A stretch of 64,000 nt of DNA. Source: Comamonadaceae bacterium (GTDB lineage: Bacteria > Pseudomonadota > Gammaproteobacteria > Burkholderiales > Burkholderiaceae_C). The notes below the pieces were generated by a model, which did not search any database, was not told where the DNA came from, and was given only the letters and a program-made list of their open reading frames with translations. The stretch covers positions 1 to 64,000 of the forward strand of contig JAIXOX010000006.1 in NCBI GenBank assembly GCA_027486555.1, written 5' to 3'. Position 1 is the stretch's first letter. Every line of letters begins with the position of its first letter. Below are positions 1-7,904 of this stretch, piece by piece. Position numbers and translations under genes: made by a program.

Positions 1-930
1 GACGACATCCAGATCGTCGGCATCAACGACCCCAAGCCCGCCGACTACCTCGCCTACATGCTCAAGTACGACAGCGTGCACGGCCGCTTTGATGGCACGG
101 TGGACTTCACCGAAGACACGCTGATTGTCAACGGCAAAAAAATCAAGCTCTCGCACGAGCGCGACGCACACAACCTCAAGTGGGGCCAGATGGGCGTGCA
201 CACCGTGCTGGAGTGCACCGGCCACTACCTGACCGAGCCCACCAGCCAGATGCACATCGCTGCCGGTGCCAAAAAGGTGGTGATTTCGGCCCCGTCCAAA
301 GACAGCATCCCCATGTTCGTCTATGGCGTGAACCACAAACAATACGCAGGCGAAGCCATCGTGTCGAATGCGTCATGCACCACCAACTGCCTGGCCCCAG
401 TGGTCAAGGTGCTCAACGACAAATGGGGCATCAAACGCGGCCTGATGACCACCGTGCACGCAGCCACCGCCAGCCAGATGACCGTGGACAGTTCCTCGCG
501 CAAAGACTGGCGCGGTGGCCGAGGCATCCTCGAAAACATCATCCCCAGCAGCACTGGCGCGGCCAAGGCCGTGGGCGTGGTGATCCCCGAGATCAAAGGC
601 AAGATCACCGGCATGGCGTTTCGCGTGCCCACGTCGGACGTGTCGGTCATTGACCTCACGGTGGAGCTGAACAGCGATGCCAGCTACGCCGAGATTTGCG
701 CCGAAATGAAAGCGCAAAGCGAAGGTGCGCTCAAAGGCGTGCTGGGTTACACCGACGAAAAAGTCGTCTCCACCGACTTCCGTGGCGAACCTTGTGCCAG
801 CGTGTTCGACGCGACTGCCGGCATTGCACTGGACAAAACCTTCGTCAAGATCGTGGCTTGGTACGACAACGAGTGGGGCTACGCCAAGCAGTGCCTGGAG
901 ATGGTGCGCGTCGTCAACAAGAAGAAGTGA
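1..930 (+). CDS. gap: Glyceraldehyde-3-phosphate dehydrogenase (class I), 5' end outside window
   Basis: Cytosolic glycolytic/gluconeogenic enzyme that converts glyceraldehyde 3-phosphate, NAD and phosphate to 1,3-bisphosphoglycerate. The reading frame is open from base 1, so the N-terminal NAD-binding residues (about 25) lie outside the window. The active-site Cys is in [12 protein letters not shown] and the assisting His is in [10 protein letters not shown]. The C-terminal domain carries the usual [13 protein letters not shown] second, complete paralogue lies at 31807-32811; the two are alike along their whole shared length. A long inverted repeat follows the stop. The family call is secure; which paralogue serves glycolysis and which gluconeogenesis or the Calvin cycle cannot be read from sequence. 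Confidence 0.97.
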   Translation, partial: DDIQIVGINDPKPADYLAYMLKYDSVHGRFDGTVDFTEDTLIVNGKKIKLSHERDAHNLKWGQMGVHTVLECTGHYLTEPTSQMHIAAGAKKVVISAPSKDSIPMFVYGVNHKQYAGEAIVSNASCTTNCLAPVVKVLNDKWGIKRGLMTTVHAATASQMTVDSSSRKDWRGGRGILENIIPSSTGAAKAVGVVIPEIKGKITGMAFRVPTSDVSVIDLTVELNSDASYAEICAEMKAQSEGALKGVLGYTDEKVVSTDFRGEPCASVFDATAGIALDKTFVKIVAWYDNEWGYAKQCLEMVRVVNKKK

Positions 931-961
931 TTCGCGTCTGATCGGGCAAGTGCCTGCGGCA

Positions 962-1043
962 GACTCAGCTGCCGCTGCCCCGCCAGGGCTCGGAGGCGCT
1001 TCGCTTTGCCACATCGCCCCGGCGGGGCACCGGCAGCTGAGTC
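962..1043. repeat. Long inverted repeat downstream of gap
   Basis: Two 23-base arms (962-984 and 1021-1043) are reverse complements with one mismatch, separated by a 36-base GC-rich loop. The arms begin GACTCAGCTGCCG. The element could fold into a very stable hairpin behind the gap stop. No T-run follows, so it is not a typical intrinsic terminator. It may instead be a palindromic intergenic element. Confidence 0.7.
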
Positions 1044-1082
1044 GTGGGAATATCGGCGCTTGGGGTGAACCTGACTTTAAGT

Positions 1083-1352
1083 TCAGCGGTGCGTCGCAAC
1101 TTTAGGTGTCCGTTGTAAAGGCGCATGCGACGTCGTCGCCTCAAGGCGCTCGGCCAACCAGACCTTGATCACGGACTGCCTCGTCACTCCCAGTTTGCTG
1201 GCTTCGCGATCCAGCGAGTCAACCATCCATTTTGGAAAATCAACATTCACCCGCTGCTGCGCCTGCTGCACGCGCCTGGCTTTGGACAAGTCCAAAGAGG
1301 CCGTGATGTCGGCGCCATCATCAAACGCTTGCTCAAACTTTTTAGCTTTCAT
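1083..1352 (-). CDS. brnA: BrnA-like antitoxin (CopG/RHH family)
   Basis: Predicted antitoxin of a type II toxin-antitoxin pair; it should bind the BrnT toxin and repress the shared promoter. The 89-residue protein has the BrnA arrangement: a charged N-terminus, then a ribbon-helix-helix segment (QRVNVDFPKWMVDSLDREA, about residues 33-52) followed by LGVTRQSVIKVWLAERLE. Its start lies inside the end of the preceding brnT gene (11-base overlap), as usual for brnTA operons. It sits beside a cassette cluster, a common place for such modules. No attC-like site was found behind it. Confidence 0.85.
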   Translation of the reverse strand: MKAKKFEQAFDDGADITASLDLSKARRVQQAQQRVNVDFPKWMVDSLDREASKLGVTRQSVIKVWLAERLEATTSHAPLQRTPKVATHR

Positions 1353-1644
1353 AAAGTGCCACCTCTTCTGTGCGTGCGCGACGCACTGATATCAAACGGA
1401 TATTGGCTTCTCGGTAGGTGATGACTGCCGACCAATGCTTCCCATCCATAACGCCAATCACCAAGTGCCGCGGTTCGTCATCTGTTTTTGCCGGAATTTC
1501 CAACAGCATCGGGTCGTTCCAGAGCGCCTGCGCTTGGACAAAATCTATGCCATGCTTGATGCGATTGGCATCACTCTTTGCGGCGTCAAACTGCAAGCCG
1601 ACGTGAGCTTCTGACGCCCAAGGTTTATCCGCTACCGTGTGCAT
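1342..1644 (-). CDS. brnT: BrnT-like toxin (RelE-fold ribonuclease)
   Basis: Predicted RelE-fold toxin that cleaves RNA and halts translation when freed from BrnA. BrnT hallmarks are visible: FDAAKSDANRIKHGIDF near the N-terminus, the LIVIG-like strand (HLVIGVMDGKHWSAVIT) and the C-terminal IRLISVRRARTEEVALYE. The length of 100 residues fits, although the first 17 or so residues precede the usual BrnT start (LQFDAAKS). Translation may therefore begin further in, at a TTG codon. No clear Shine-Dalgarno sequence was seen. The gene is followed by brnA with an 11-base overlap. Confidence 0.85.
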   Translation of the reverse strand: MHTVADKPWASEAHVGLQFDAAKSDANRIKHGIDFVQAQALWNDPMLLEIPAKTDDEPRHLVIGVMDGKHWSAVITYREANIRLISVRRARTEEVALYES

Positions 1645-1709
1645 CTGGCTTGAACACTTTGCGGTGTTGGCTTATAGACTTTGCGTGACCGCCTTTGCCC
1701 GCGTAAGAG

Positions 1710-1774
1710 GCCTAACGTTCTGGCTGAGGGGCCGCGGCCAGCTGGCGGAGGTCCACTCGAGCGCAGGGTTAGGC
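1710..1774 (-). repeat. attC-like recombination site 1
   Basis: On the minus strand the site runs from GCCTAAC (R'') to GTTAGGC (R'), which fits RYYYAAC...GTTRRRY. Internal complementary boxes are present (CTCGAG... and ...CTCAGCCAG). The TAA stop of the NUDIX gene (1769-1771) lies within the R'' box, as is common for cassettes. Confidence 0.75.
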
Positions 1775-2182
1775 CTTAGCATGCCAAGCCTCAATGGAAG
1801 CGCGATACCCGAAAGGCAAACGAGTTGGAAGCGAATCTACGGCAAAAGTGCGAAGCTCTACATGTTCGTGGCTCAGCCGTGGCTCAAAGGGACCTTGCAG
1901 CTTGCAGCCGTAAGTGACGATGAAGACGTGCTTGCCAGAGATAACTTCGAACAGGTAGCTGTCAATGAGCTCTTCGGCAAATACTTTGACACCCAGTTCT
2001 TCTTCGAACTCTCGCTGAACACAGGTTTCTGGGTCTTCACCAACTTCGATTCTGCCGCCCGGAAGTTCCCATTCACCTCGGTCGTTCATTGCGAGGACAG
2101 CCTTGCCGTTATCGACGAGCAGAACACCTTTGATTGAGACAGGGAACATAGGCGTGAGTCCGGTGAGTTGTCGAGAGAACAT
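1769..2182 (-). CDS. NUDIX hydrolase (cassette gene)
   Basis: Hydrolase of a nucleoside-diphosphate-linked substrate; the specificity is unknown. A perfect Nudix box is present (GRIEVGEDPETCVQRE followed by FEEELGV), matching GX5EX7REUXEEXGU and providing the Mg-binding glutamates. The frame is open back to 2287, but those 35 codons are translated attC sequence. The ATG at 2182, about 20 bases inside the cassette, is therefore the better start (137 residues); an ATG at 2149 is also possible. No clear ribosome binding site was seen at either. The stop overlaps attC site 1. Confidence 0.85.
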   Translation of the reverse strand: MFSRQLTGLTPMFPVSIKGVLLVDNGKAVLAMNDRGEWELPGGRIEVGEDPETCVQREFEEELGVKVFAEELIDSYLFEVISGKHVFIVTYGCKLQGPFEPRLSHEHVELRTFAVDSLPTRLPFGYRASIEAWHAKA

Positions 2183-2200
2183 TGGTGGCCGTTCGTCCGA

Positions 2201-2274
2201 GGCCAAACGATGAAATTCAGCTGACGGCAAAAAGCGCCGCTTTTTGACTGTTGGCTGGAATGACTCGTTATGCC
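2201..2274 (-). repeat. attC-like recombination site 2
   Basis: On the minus strand this starts six bases after the TAA of the VOC gene: GGCATAACGAG ... CGTTTGGCC. The two arms pair imperfectly (AACGAGTCATTCCAGCCAAC against AACGATGAAATTCAGCTGAC after inversion). A perfect 9-base hairpin (CAAAAAGCG/CGCTTTTTG) sits at the tip. The outer boxes deviate slightly from consensus. Confidence 0.72.
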
Positions 2275-2279
2275 GCAAT

Positions 2280-2672
2280 TTAGCCACCTACGGGCGAGCA
2301 TACTTCGACCAAAGTTCCGTCTGGACATCGGACGTAGGAGACAACTTGCCCCCATGGCTTGGTCTCAGGTTCTTTCAACTCGGTGGCTCCAGCTGCTAAG
2401 GCTTTAGCGTGCGCCTCGACAACAAACGGCGTCACCAACGCTATTTCGATGCCAAGTGGTTTGCTGGATTCACTTGCAGCGACAAAACCTGTTGGAAAGT
2501 ATGCATTTCCAAGCTCGTGCGATGCAAAGGCGAGTGTTGTTTCTCCCGTTTCAAGTTCGCCATAGTCGCCCGACTCATGCAAAAAACGGCGTGATAAGCC
2601 GAATGCGCTTTCAAAGAACGACAACGATTCAGCGACGTTGGGAACGTAGATTATTGTGTAGCCCAGTTTCAT
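2280..2672 (-). CDS. VOC-family (glyoxalase/bleomycin-resistance) protein
   Basis: A 130-residue single vicinal-oxygen-chelate domain, the fold of glyoxalase I and of drug-sequestering proteins. The N-terminus (KLGYTIIYVPNVAESLSFFE) and C-terminus (SYVRCPDGTLVEVCSP) are the usual paired beta-alpha-beta units, with likely metal or ligand residues at the conserved C-terminal Glu. The ATG overlaps the TGA of the upstream DUF1801-like gene (ATGA), and AGGAAG lies upstream, so the two genes share one cassette and are probably co-translated. attC site 2 follows the stop. The substrate is unknown. Confidence 0.85.
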   Translation of the reverse strand: MKLGYTIIYVPNVAESLSFFESAFGLSRRFLHESGDYGELETGETTLAFASHELGNAYFPTGFVAASESSKPLGIEIALVTPFVVEAHAKALAAGATELKEPETKPWGQVVSYVRCPDGTLVEVCSPVGG

Positions 2673-3034
2673 GAGTCTTCCTGTTTGGAGGCCTGCAAAG
2701 CAAGCGGTAAGTAGTGAGCCAACTTTTTGTCCTTGATCTGAGCGACAGACATCAACTTGACGTGCCGACGCCCCTTTCCCGACCCTTCAAGAAACCCGAA
2801 AGTGTCAGTGATCTTTGCGCCGTTCCCGAATTCGACGGTTACGTGCGTTTTGTAGGCGAAGACCCCACCAAATTGAACTCCCGACCGAAACAGGATGCCG
2901 CCGTACTTAACCTCTTCCAAAGTTGTTTCAAAAGTCTTTTGTACCAAGGCTCGAACGGCCTCGACGATCTCATGGTTTTGTTCGCTCACAAGACGGATGT
3001 CTTCAAGCAGCGCCTGAACAGATTGATTTTTCAT
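2669..3034 (-). CDS. DUF1801-like small protein
   Basis: A 121-residue soluble protein resembling the DUF1801/YdhG-like fold. It has an N-terminal helical part (residues 1-40), then strands around KYGGILFRSGVQFGGVFAYKTHVTVEFGNG, and a basic C-terminal part (GKGRRHVKLMSVAQIKDKKL). The biochemical role of the family is not established. It is the first gene of a two-gene cassette and its stop overlaps the VOC start by the ATGA arrangement. The start ATG at 3034 lies about 40 bases inside the cassette boundary set by attC site 3. Confidence 0.7.
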   Translation of the reverse strand: MKNQSVQALLEDIRLVSEQNHEIVEAVRALVQKTFETTLEEVKYGGILFRSGVQFGGVFAYKTHVTVEFGNGAKITDTFGFLEGSGKGRRHVKLMSVAQIKDKKLAHYLPLALQASKQEDS

Positions 3035-3070
3035 GTTGTGTCGAGTCCCTGGACGGCAGCGTGCTTTACG

Positions 3071-3182
3071 GCATAACGTTGAAGCTGAGCCGCGAGCAGC
3101 GGGTGGGCACGGCAGGCCCAGAATGAAATGGAGGCTTGGAGTGACCAGCCGTTGCGAGTCGGCTCGAACGCCCGGTTAAAGC
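3071..3182 (-). repeat. attC-like recombination site 3
   Basis: On the minus strand, GCTTTAAC at the membrane-protein stop leads through TTCGAGCCG and, after a long variable middle, to CGGCTCAGC and GTTATGCC. The ends pair imperfectly, with the extra unpaired bases expected of an attC folded strand. At about 112 bases it is the longest of the three sites. Confidence 0.68.
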
Positions 3183-3595
3183 ACATGAATGCCACCCCTG
3201 CGCATTACGACGCTTCGGAGTACCCGAACCTGAATGAAGAAAGCCACAATGAACGCTAGAAGTACCAGGGCCCAGTGGAGAAGTTCAAACCCATCTTGGG
3301 TGAAGCGAACCGGCAGGTTGGTTGCCTCAACCAACACTCCGACCTCTACCAACGATAGCAGCCCCGAAACCGCCAAGACCCAATGTGGCGTGCGTAATGC
3401 CGAAGGATCACCTGCTACCCTTCGACCGGAAATCCGAAGGAAGAAACCTAAAGCTAGGGCTCCGAGGACTACAGCGAGCAGCACTTTTCCGAAAACAGCT
3501 GCAGCGGTAGCCCCAGACAGAGATAAACCTATTCCGCCTAAGTCGGCAAGGAGTTCGATTCGCTTTGCTACGGCGGTGCGAAGAGTCACGAACAT
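3176..3595 (-). CDS. Small integral membrane protein (cassette gene)
   Basis: A 139-residue protein of unknown function. Hydrophobic stretches suggest about three membrane helices: around residues 30-55 (AAAVFGKVLLAVVLGALALG), 73-91 (WVLAVSGLLSLVEVGVLVE) and 105-125 (LLHWALVLLAFIVAFFIQV). A basic C-terminus follows. The TAA stop lies in attC site 3, marking it as the outermost cassette gene. No recognised domain. The start ATG at 3595 has no obvious ribosome binding site. Confidence 0.65.
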   Translation of the reverse strand: MFVTLRTAVAKRIELLADLGGIGLSLSGATAAAVFGKVLLAVVLGALALGFFLRISGRRVAGDPSALRTPHWVLAVSGLLSLVEVGVLVEATNLPVRFTQDGFELLHWALVLLAFIVAFFIQVRVLRSVVMRRGGIHVL

Positions 3596-3948
3596 GTTCG
3601 GTGTGCTCTAAAGTGATGTAAACCGCAAAACCCGGTTGATACACTAGGCCCGTGTCGATACATCTTTTTGTTGAACTCGTTGCAATCGACTTGTGCCATG
3701 GGTTTCAGACCAGTCACTGTATTTACATGCAGGTGTAAATAAACAGACCCAACCCGACAACCAAGCCCCCCGCAACTTCCCTCCCGCACCATCCAGCGCA
3801 GAAGGCGTGAAGCGCTCCACTATACCGAAATTAATACAAAAAATTAGCTACAAAATATTTTGGTGCGCTCAACTCTTTTCAGAAGCACGCCACGGCAAAG
3901 AACAACAGAAAACCCACTTCGCACCCACACACGGCCTCTTGAAAAGCA
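3596..3948. other. Gene-free stretch right of the cassette cluster, with a dyad
   Basis: About 350 bases without a credible gene, noticeably more AT-rich than the surroundings. A perfect 7-base dyad (ATTTACA, 6-base spacer, TGTAAAT) lies at 3721-3740 and could be an operator. In an intact integron, attI and intI would be expected on this side; neither is recognisable. Confidence 0.5.
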
Positions 3949-5538
3949 TCAAAGCTCTGCCCTAATCCAGTCAGCCGCCTTCTCTGCCATCATGATCGTC
4001 GGCGCATTGGTGTTGCCGCTCACGATGCGCGGCATGACCGAGGCGTCAACCACGCGCAGGCCCGGTACGCCGTGTACGCGCAGTTGCGCGTCCACCACCG
4101 CCATGTTGTCTTGCCCCATGCGGCAGGTGCCTACCGGGTGGTACACCGTGTCGGCGTTTTGCCGAATCCAATGGTCAAGTTGTTCGTCAGTGCGCGCATC
4201 GGCAGATGCTGCCCACTCTTTGCCATACGCCGCCAAGGCAGGTTGGGCCAAGATGTTTTGGGCTTGCCGAACACCGTCGCGCAAGCGCTGCAGGTCACGC
4301 GGATTGCTCAAAAACTGCGGGTCAATTAGCGGTGCGCTGTTCGGGTTGCGGTCGGCCAGTTGCACACGACCACGGCTGTCGGGTTGCAACAGACACACAT
4401 GCAGCGAATAGCCGTGCCCCAGCGTGAGTTGGCGGCCATGGTCCACCAGTTTGGCCACCACAAAGTGCAGTTGGATGTCGGGGTGCGTCTCGTCAGGTCG
4501 GCTTTTGTAAAAGGCACCGCCTTCTGCGAAATTGGTGGTGAGCGGCCCGTTGCGGTGTTGCCGCCAGGCCAACAGGGCTTGCAAGGTCTGCCATGTACCC
4601 CGCAGTGAAACCCCGATCAAATCGGTTTGCCCTGGCGCATCGGCCACCAGCACCGCGTCAGGGTGGTCGTGCAGGTTTTCGCCCACGCCGGGCAAGTCGC
4701 GCAGCACCTCGATCCCCAGTTTTTGCAAATGCGCGGCAGGCCCGATGCCCGAACGCATGAGGATGGCAGGCGATTGAAAAGCGCCTGCACTCAAAATGAT
4801 TTCGCGCCGGGCGGTCACGGTTTGCGTTTGACGGCCCTGCAAGGTGTGCACCTGCCGCGCCGCGCCATCGACCAGGCCAATGCGGTCCACTGTGACGCCG
4901 GTCATGACGTACAAATTGGGGCGGCCCAAGTTGGGCGTGAGGTAAGCCTTGGCCGCGCTGAAACGCTCGCCTGCCTTCTGCGTGACTTGGTACAGGCCCA
5001 CACCTTCTTGCGTCGGGCCATTGAAGTCGGTGGTGTGCGACAACCCCGCTTGCACACCCGCCTCCACAAAGCGTTTGGCGAACGCATTGGGGCTTTGCAG
5101 ATCGGCCACGTTCAGGGGGCCGTTTTGGCCATGCCATTCGTTGTGGATGCGCTCGTTGTGCTCGGCCTTCAAAAAGTAGGGGAAGACCTCGGCCCAAGAC
5201 CAACCTGCGCAACCTTGCTCAGCCCAGTGGTCGTAATCGGCCTGTTGACCACGGATATAGGCCATCGCATTGGTGGAGCTGGAGCCCCCCAAGGTGCGGC
5301 CTCGCGGCTGAAAACCGATGCGGCCGTTCAAGCCGGGCTGCGGCACGGTGTTCAGGCCTTGCGAGACGATTTCTGTGCGGGCCATGAGCGCGATGCCCGC
5401 CGGGCAATGGATCAGGGCGCTGGTGTCGGGTGGCCCGGCTTCGATCAGCGCGACCTGCACAGCAGGGTCTTCGCTCAAACGGGCTGCCAGCACACAACCT
5501 GCTGAGCCACCGCCCACGATCACGTAGTCAAAGTCCAT
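3949..5538 (-). CDS. GMC-family FAD-dependent oxidoreductase (choline/alcohol dehydrogenase type)
   Basis: A 529-residue flavoprotein of the glucose-methanol-choline family, probably oxidising an alcohol to an aldehyde. The N-terminal Rossmann motif [20 protein letters not shown] binds [17 protein letters not shown] is the GMC signature 1 region, and HPVGTCRMG near the C-terminus carries the catalytic His. The ATG at 5538 is chosen because the FAD motif starts five residues later and GGGGGAATTC precedes it; the 43 in-frame codons upstream have no family counterpart. It is divergent from alkB, so one possibility is oxidation of the alcohols that AlkB makes. Substrate not determined. Confidence 0.9.
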   Translation of the reverse strand: MDFDYVIVGGGSAGCVLAARLSEDPAVQVALIEAGPPDTSALIHCPAGIALMARTEIVSQGLNTVPQPGLNGRIGFQPRGRTLGGSSSTNAMAYIRGQQADYDHWAEQGCAGWSWAEVFPYFLKAEHNERIHNEWHGQNGPLNVADLQSPNAFAKRFVEAGVQAGLSHTTDFNGPTQEGVGLYQVTQKAGERFSAAKAYLTPNLGRPNLYVMTGVTVDRIGLVDGAARQVHTLQGRQTQTVTARREIILSAGAFQSPAILMRSGIGPAAHLQKLGIEVLRDLPGVGENLHDHPDAVLVADAPGQTDLIGVSLRGTWQTLQALLAWRQHRNGPLTTNFAEGGAFYKSRPDETHPDIQLHFVVAKLVDHGRQLTLGHGYSLHVCLLQPDSRGRVQLADRNPNSAPLIDPQFLSNPRDLQRLRDGVRQAQNILAQPALAAYGKEWAASADARTDEQLDHWIRQNADTVYHPVGTCRMGQDNMAVVDAQLRVHGVPGLRVVDASVMPRIVSGNTNAPTIMMAEKAADWIRAEL

Positions 5539-5753
5539 GAATTCCCCCAGTCCAAATGTTTTGTGCGTCCAATATAAGGGCTCCAGCGTGTTGCAGCCTG
5601 TCTTGTGTGCATCAGGGTTTTTCCCAGCAAAACCCTCATCATGGCAACATCTTGTTGGCCCCAACACCCCTCACAATGGCACCACATTGGGAGACAGTTT
5701 ATGCGGACAGTCCTTGAGTTTTTTGGCCCGAAAAGGTTCAGCAGGTCACACCC

Positions 5754-6905
5754 ATGAACAACCCAACGCTCGACCTCGAAGAGGCTTGGCAAGACAAGCG
5801 TTGGTGGTGGCTGCTGAGCCCTGCCATTCCGTTGGCGTTCACGGGGTCTATGCTGGCCTTCGTCTGGACAGGGCAATGGTGGTGCATGATGCTGGCCCCA
5901 CTGGTCATCCATGCCTTATTGCCGGTGCTCGACCGCGTGTTGGGCGAGGACTTCAGCAACCCGCCTGAATCGGCGGTGGCGCAACTCGATGCCGATGTGA
6001 TTTACCGCGCCATGGTGTGGGCTTATGTGCCTGTGCAACTGATCGGCACGGTGTTGGGCGCCTGGATCGCGGTCACTCAAGAACTGCCTTGGTTTGGCTA
6101 TGCCGCCTTGGTGTTGACGGCGGGGGCCATCAACGGCGTGGGCATCGGTACTGCGCATGAATTGGGCCACAAAAAAGAGACCTTGGACCGGTGGCTGTCC
6201 AAGATCGCTTTGGCACCCAGTGCTTACGGCCATTTTTTTGTGGAGCACAACCGGGGCCACCACAAACGGGTGGCCACCCCGGAAGACTCGGCCAGCGCAC
6301 GCATGGGCGAAAGCTTTTGGGCCTTTTTGCCGCGCTCGGTGTGGGGCAGTTTGCAATCGGCTTGGGTGCTGGAGCAAGAGCGTTTGAACAAACAAGGCAT
6401 GAAGGTTTGGCACCCCCAAAACCACAACCTGCAGGCTTGGGGTCTGACGCTGGTGCTGTTTGGTGCTTTGGTGGCGTGGTTGGGCTGGATGGCGCTGCCC
6501 TTTTTGGTGCTGCAGGCCGTGTACGCGGCCTCGATGCTGGAGGTGGTGAATTACGTCGAGCATTACGGCTTGCTCCGGCAAAAAGACGCGGCCGGGCGCT
6601 ATGTGCGTTGCGAGCCCGAGCACTCTTGGAACAGCAACCACTTGGTGGGCAACCTTGTGTTGTACCAACTGCAAAGGCATTCGGACCACCACGCACACCC
6701 CAGTCGGCGCTATCAGGCGCTGCGGCATTTCCCCCACGCACCGCAACTGCCCGCAGGTTATGCCACCATGATTTCGGTGGCGTATTGTCCACCGCTGTGG
6801 TTTGCGTGGATGGACCATCGCGTGATGGCGCACTATGGCGGGGACCTGAGCTTGGTGAATGTGCAGGCATCGGCTCGGCATAGACTGATTCAGCGCTGGG
6901 CCTGA
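5754..6905 (+). CDS. alkB: AlkB-type alkane 1-monooxygenase (membrane di-iron hydroxylase)
   Basis: Inner-membrane non-haem di-iron enzyme that hydroxylates the terminal carbon of alkanes or related chains with O2 and electrons from rubredoxin. The 383 residues include about six hydrophobic helices and the three histidine boxes HELGHKK (H135, H139), EHNRGHHKRV (H165, H169, H170) and LQRHSDHHAHP (H309, H312, H313), plus the family motif NYVEHYGL. The length is a little below the usual 400. No rubredoxin or rubredoxin reductase gene is adjacent, so electron partners must be encoded elsewhere. A good intrinsic terminator follows. The divergent neighbour is a GMC dehydrogenase. Confidence 0.93.
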   Translation: MNNPTLDLEEAWQDKRWWWLLSPAIPLAFTGSMLAFVWTGQWWCMMLAPLVIHALLPVLDRVLGEDFSNPPESAVAQLDADVIYRAMVWAYVPVQLIGTVLGAWIAVTQELPWFGYAALVLTAGAINGVGIGTAHELGHKKETLDRWLSKIALAPSAYGHFFVEHNRGHHKRVATPEDSASARMGESFWAFLPRSVWGSLQSAWVLEQERLNKQGMKVWHPQNHNLQAWGLTLVLFGALVAWLGWMALPFLVLQAVYAASMLEVVNYVEHYGLLRQKDAAGRYVRCEPEHSWNSNHLVGNLVLYQLQRHSDHHAHPSRRYQALRHFPHAPQLPAGYATMISVAYCPPLWFAWMDHRVMAHYGGDLSLVNVQASARHRLIQRWA

Positions 6906-6915
6906 ATGCCATACC

Positions 6916-6956
6916 CCCTTGAAGGCTGTAACAACATTCAAGGGATGGCTTTTTTG
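6916..6956 (+). terminator. Intrinsic terminator of alkB
   Basis: CCCTTGAA (6916-6923) pairs with TTCAAGGG (6937-6944) around a 13-base loop, followed within a few bases by six T residues. Confidence 0.8.
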
Positions 6957-7029
6957 TAGGGCCCCACCCCTGTGGGCGATGGGTCGTGGTCTGCGAGGGT
7001 TATCGCGACGGGGGCGTCGCTCCTACAAA
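6957..7029. repeat. Dispersed intergenic (REP-like) repeat, copy 1
   Basis: Inverted copy of the element that is tandem at the right end of the window: the blocks CTGTGGGCGATGGGTCGTGG and CGCGACGGGGGCGTCGCTCC are recognisable. It lies between the alkB terminator and hutG. Confidence 0.75.
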
Positions 7030-7088
7030 GTCAAAAATAGCCGCAATGCCAACAAAAACAGGGGCCATTCAAAGTTGATCAAACTGGA

Positions 7089-7904
7089 TCAATGAGATTC
7101 GACAAACGCCAGCACGGCCTCCAGCATCTTGCGTACATGCGGTTGCACGCCTGCTGCCACCTCGGGCAGGTAATCAAAGGGCCAGCTTTCTTGCATGTAG
7201 CTGCTCTGCGTCATTTCCAGTTGCACCGCGTGAATGCTTTGGGCTGGGTTGCCGTATTCGCGGGTGATGTGCCCGCCCTTGAAGCGGCCGTTGAGCACCG
7301 CTGTGTAGCCAGTGGCGTGCTTGCCAATGGACAGCAGTTGCTCGGCTAATGAAGGGTCGCAGCTGGCACCGTTGGCGGTGCCCAGGTTCAGGTCGGGCAA
7401 CTTGCCTTCAAAAAACCGCGGCAACACCGAACGTATCGAGTGTGCGTCCCACAAGGCGGCCACGCCGTGCGCAGTTTTCAGGCGGGACAGCTCGTGCGAC
7501 AGTTGCGCGTGATAAGGCTGCCAGATAGCTTCACGGCGCTCGGCAATTTCAGCCTCGCTCGGCACATCGGCCGGATCGCGGTACAGCGGCTGGTCGTCAA
7601 ACAAATCCACCGGGCATAGACCGGTCACGCTTTGTCCAGGGTACAGACTGGCACCATCTGGCGGGCGGTTCAGGTCAATGACAAAGCGTGAATGCGTAGC
7701 CACCAGCACCGAGGCCCCCAGCGCATCGGCAAAGTCGTACAGACGCTCCAGATGCCAGTCGGTGTCGGGCACGCGCCGGGCTTCGTCGGTCAGGCGGGCG
7801 GCCAGCGCGGGTGGCACATGTGTGCCCACATGGGGCATTGAAATCAGCAAAGGGCGAGTGCCCTGGCGAAAACGAAAAGGCGGTTCGGTGGTGTGAAAAG
7901 TCAT
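7089..7904 (-). CDS. hutG: N-formylglutamate deformylase
   Basis: Last step of the five-step histidine pathway: N-formyl-L-glutamate plus water gives glutamate and formate. The 271-residue protein has the family hallmarks [11 protein letters not shown] near the N-terminus, [12 protein letters not shown] in the middle and WDAHSIRS, with His and Asp residues for metal binding. The ATG at 7904 overlaps the hutI stop (ATGA), so the genes are translationally coupled; codons upstream are translated hutI sequence in another frame. The presence of this enzyme implies a formiminoglutamate deiminase (HutF), which is not encoded in this cluster. Confidence 0.93.
   Translation of the reverse strand: MTFHTTEPPFRFRQGTRPLLISMPHVGTHVPPALAARLTDEARRVPDTDWHLERLYDFADALGASVLVATHSRFVIDLNRPPDGASLYPGQSVTGLCPVDLFDDQPLYRDPADVPSEAEIAERREAIWQPYHAQLSHELSRLKTAHGVAALWDAHSIRSVLPRFFEGKLPDLNLGTANGASCDPSLAEQLLSIGKHATGYTAVLNGRFKGGHITREYGNPAQSIHAVQLEMTQSSYMQESWPFDYLPEVAAGVQPHVRKMLEAVLAFVESH

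Larger units (their letters stand above)
1710..3595 (-). mobile_element. Integron-like gene-cassette cluster lacking an integrase (CALIN-type)
   Basis: Four small unrelated genes all lie on the minus strand. Three imperfect palindromes that look like attC sites (1710-1774, 2201-2274, 3071-3182) each sit directly at the 3' end of a gene. Two stop codons fall inside the first bases of the site. This is the arrangement of integron cassettes: NUDIX; VOC plus DUF1801-like; membrane protein. No tyrosine recombinase gene is present in the window and no attI could be recognised to the right, so this looks like a cluster of attC sites without an integrase. The neighbouring brnTA may have arrived the same way, but no fourth attC was found. 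Confidence 0.72.

Noticed and set aside
373-1014. Long minus-strand open frame opposite gap (213 codons)
   Set aside because: It is a shadow of the GAPDH coding strand in GC-rich DNA: no family resemblance, and the real gene has full motif support.
2182-2287. N-terminal 35-residue extension of the NUDIX protein
   Set aside because: These codons are the translated attC site 2, so the start at 2182 or 2149 is preferred.
3596-3948. Integron integrase or attI beside the cassette cluster
   Set aside because: No tyrosine-recombinase motifs in any frame and no recognisable attI; left as unassigned intergenic sequence.
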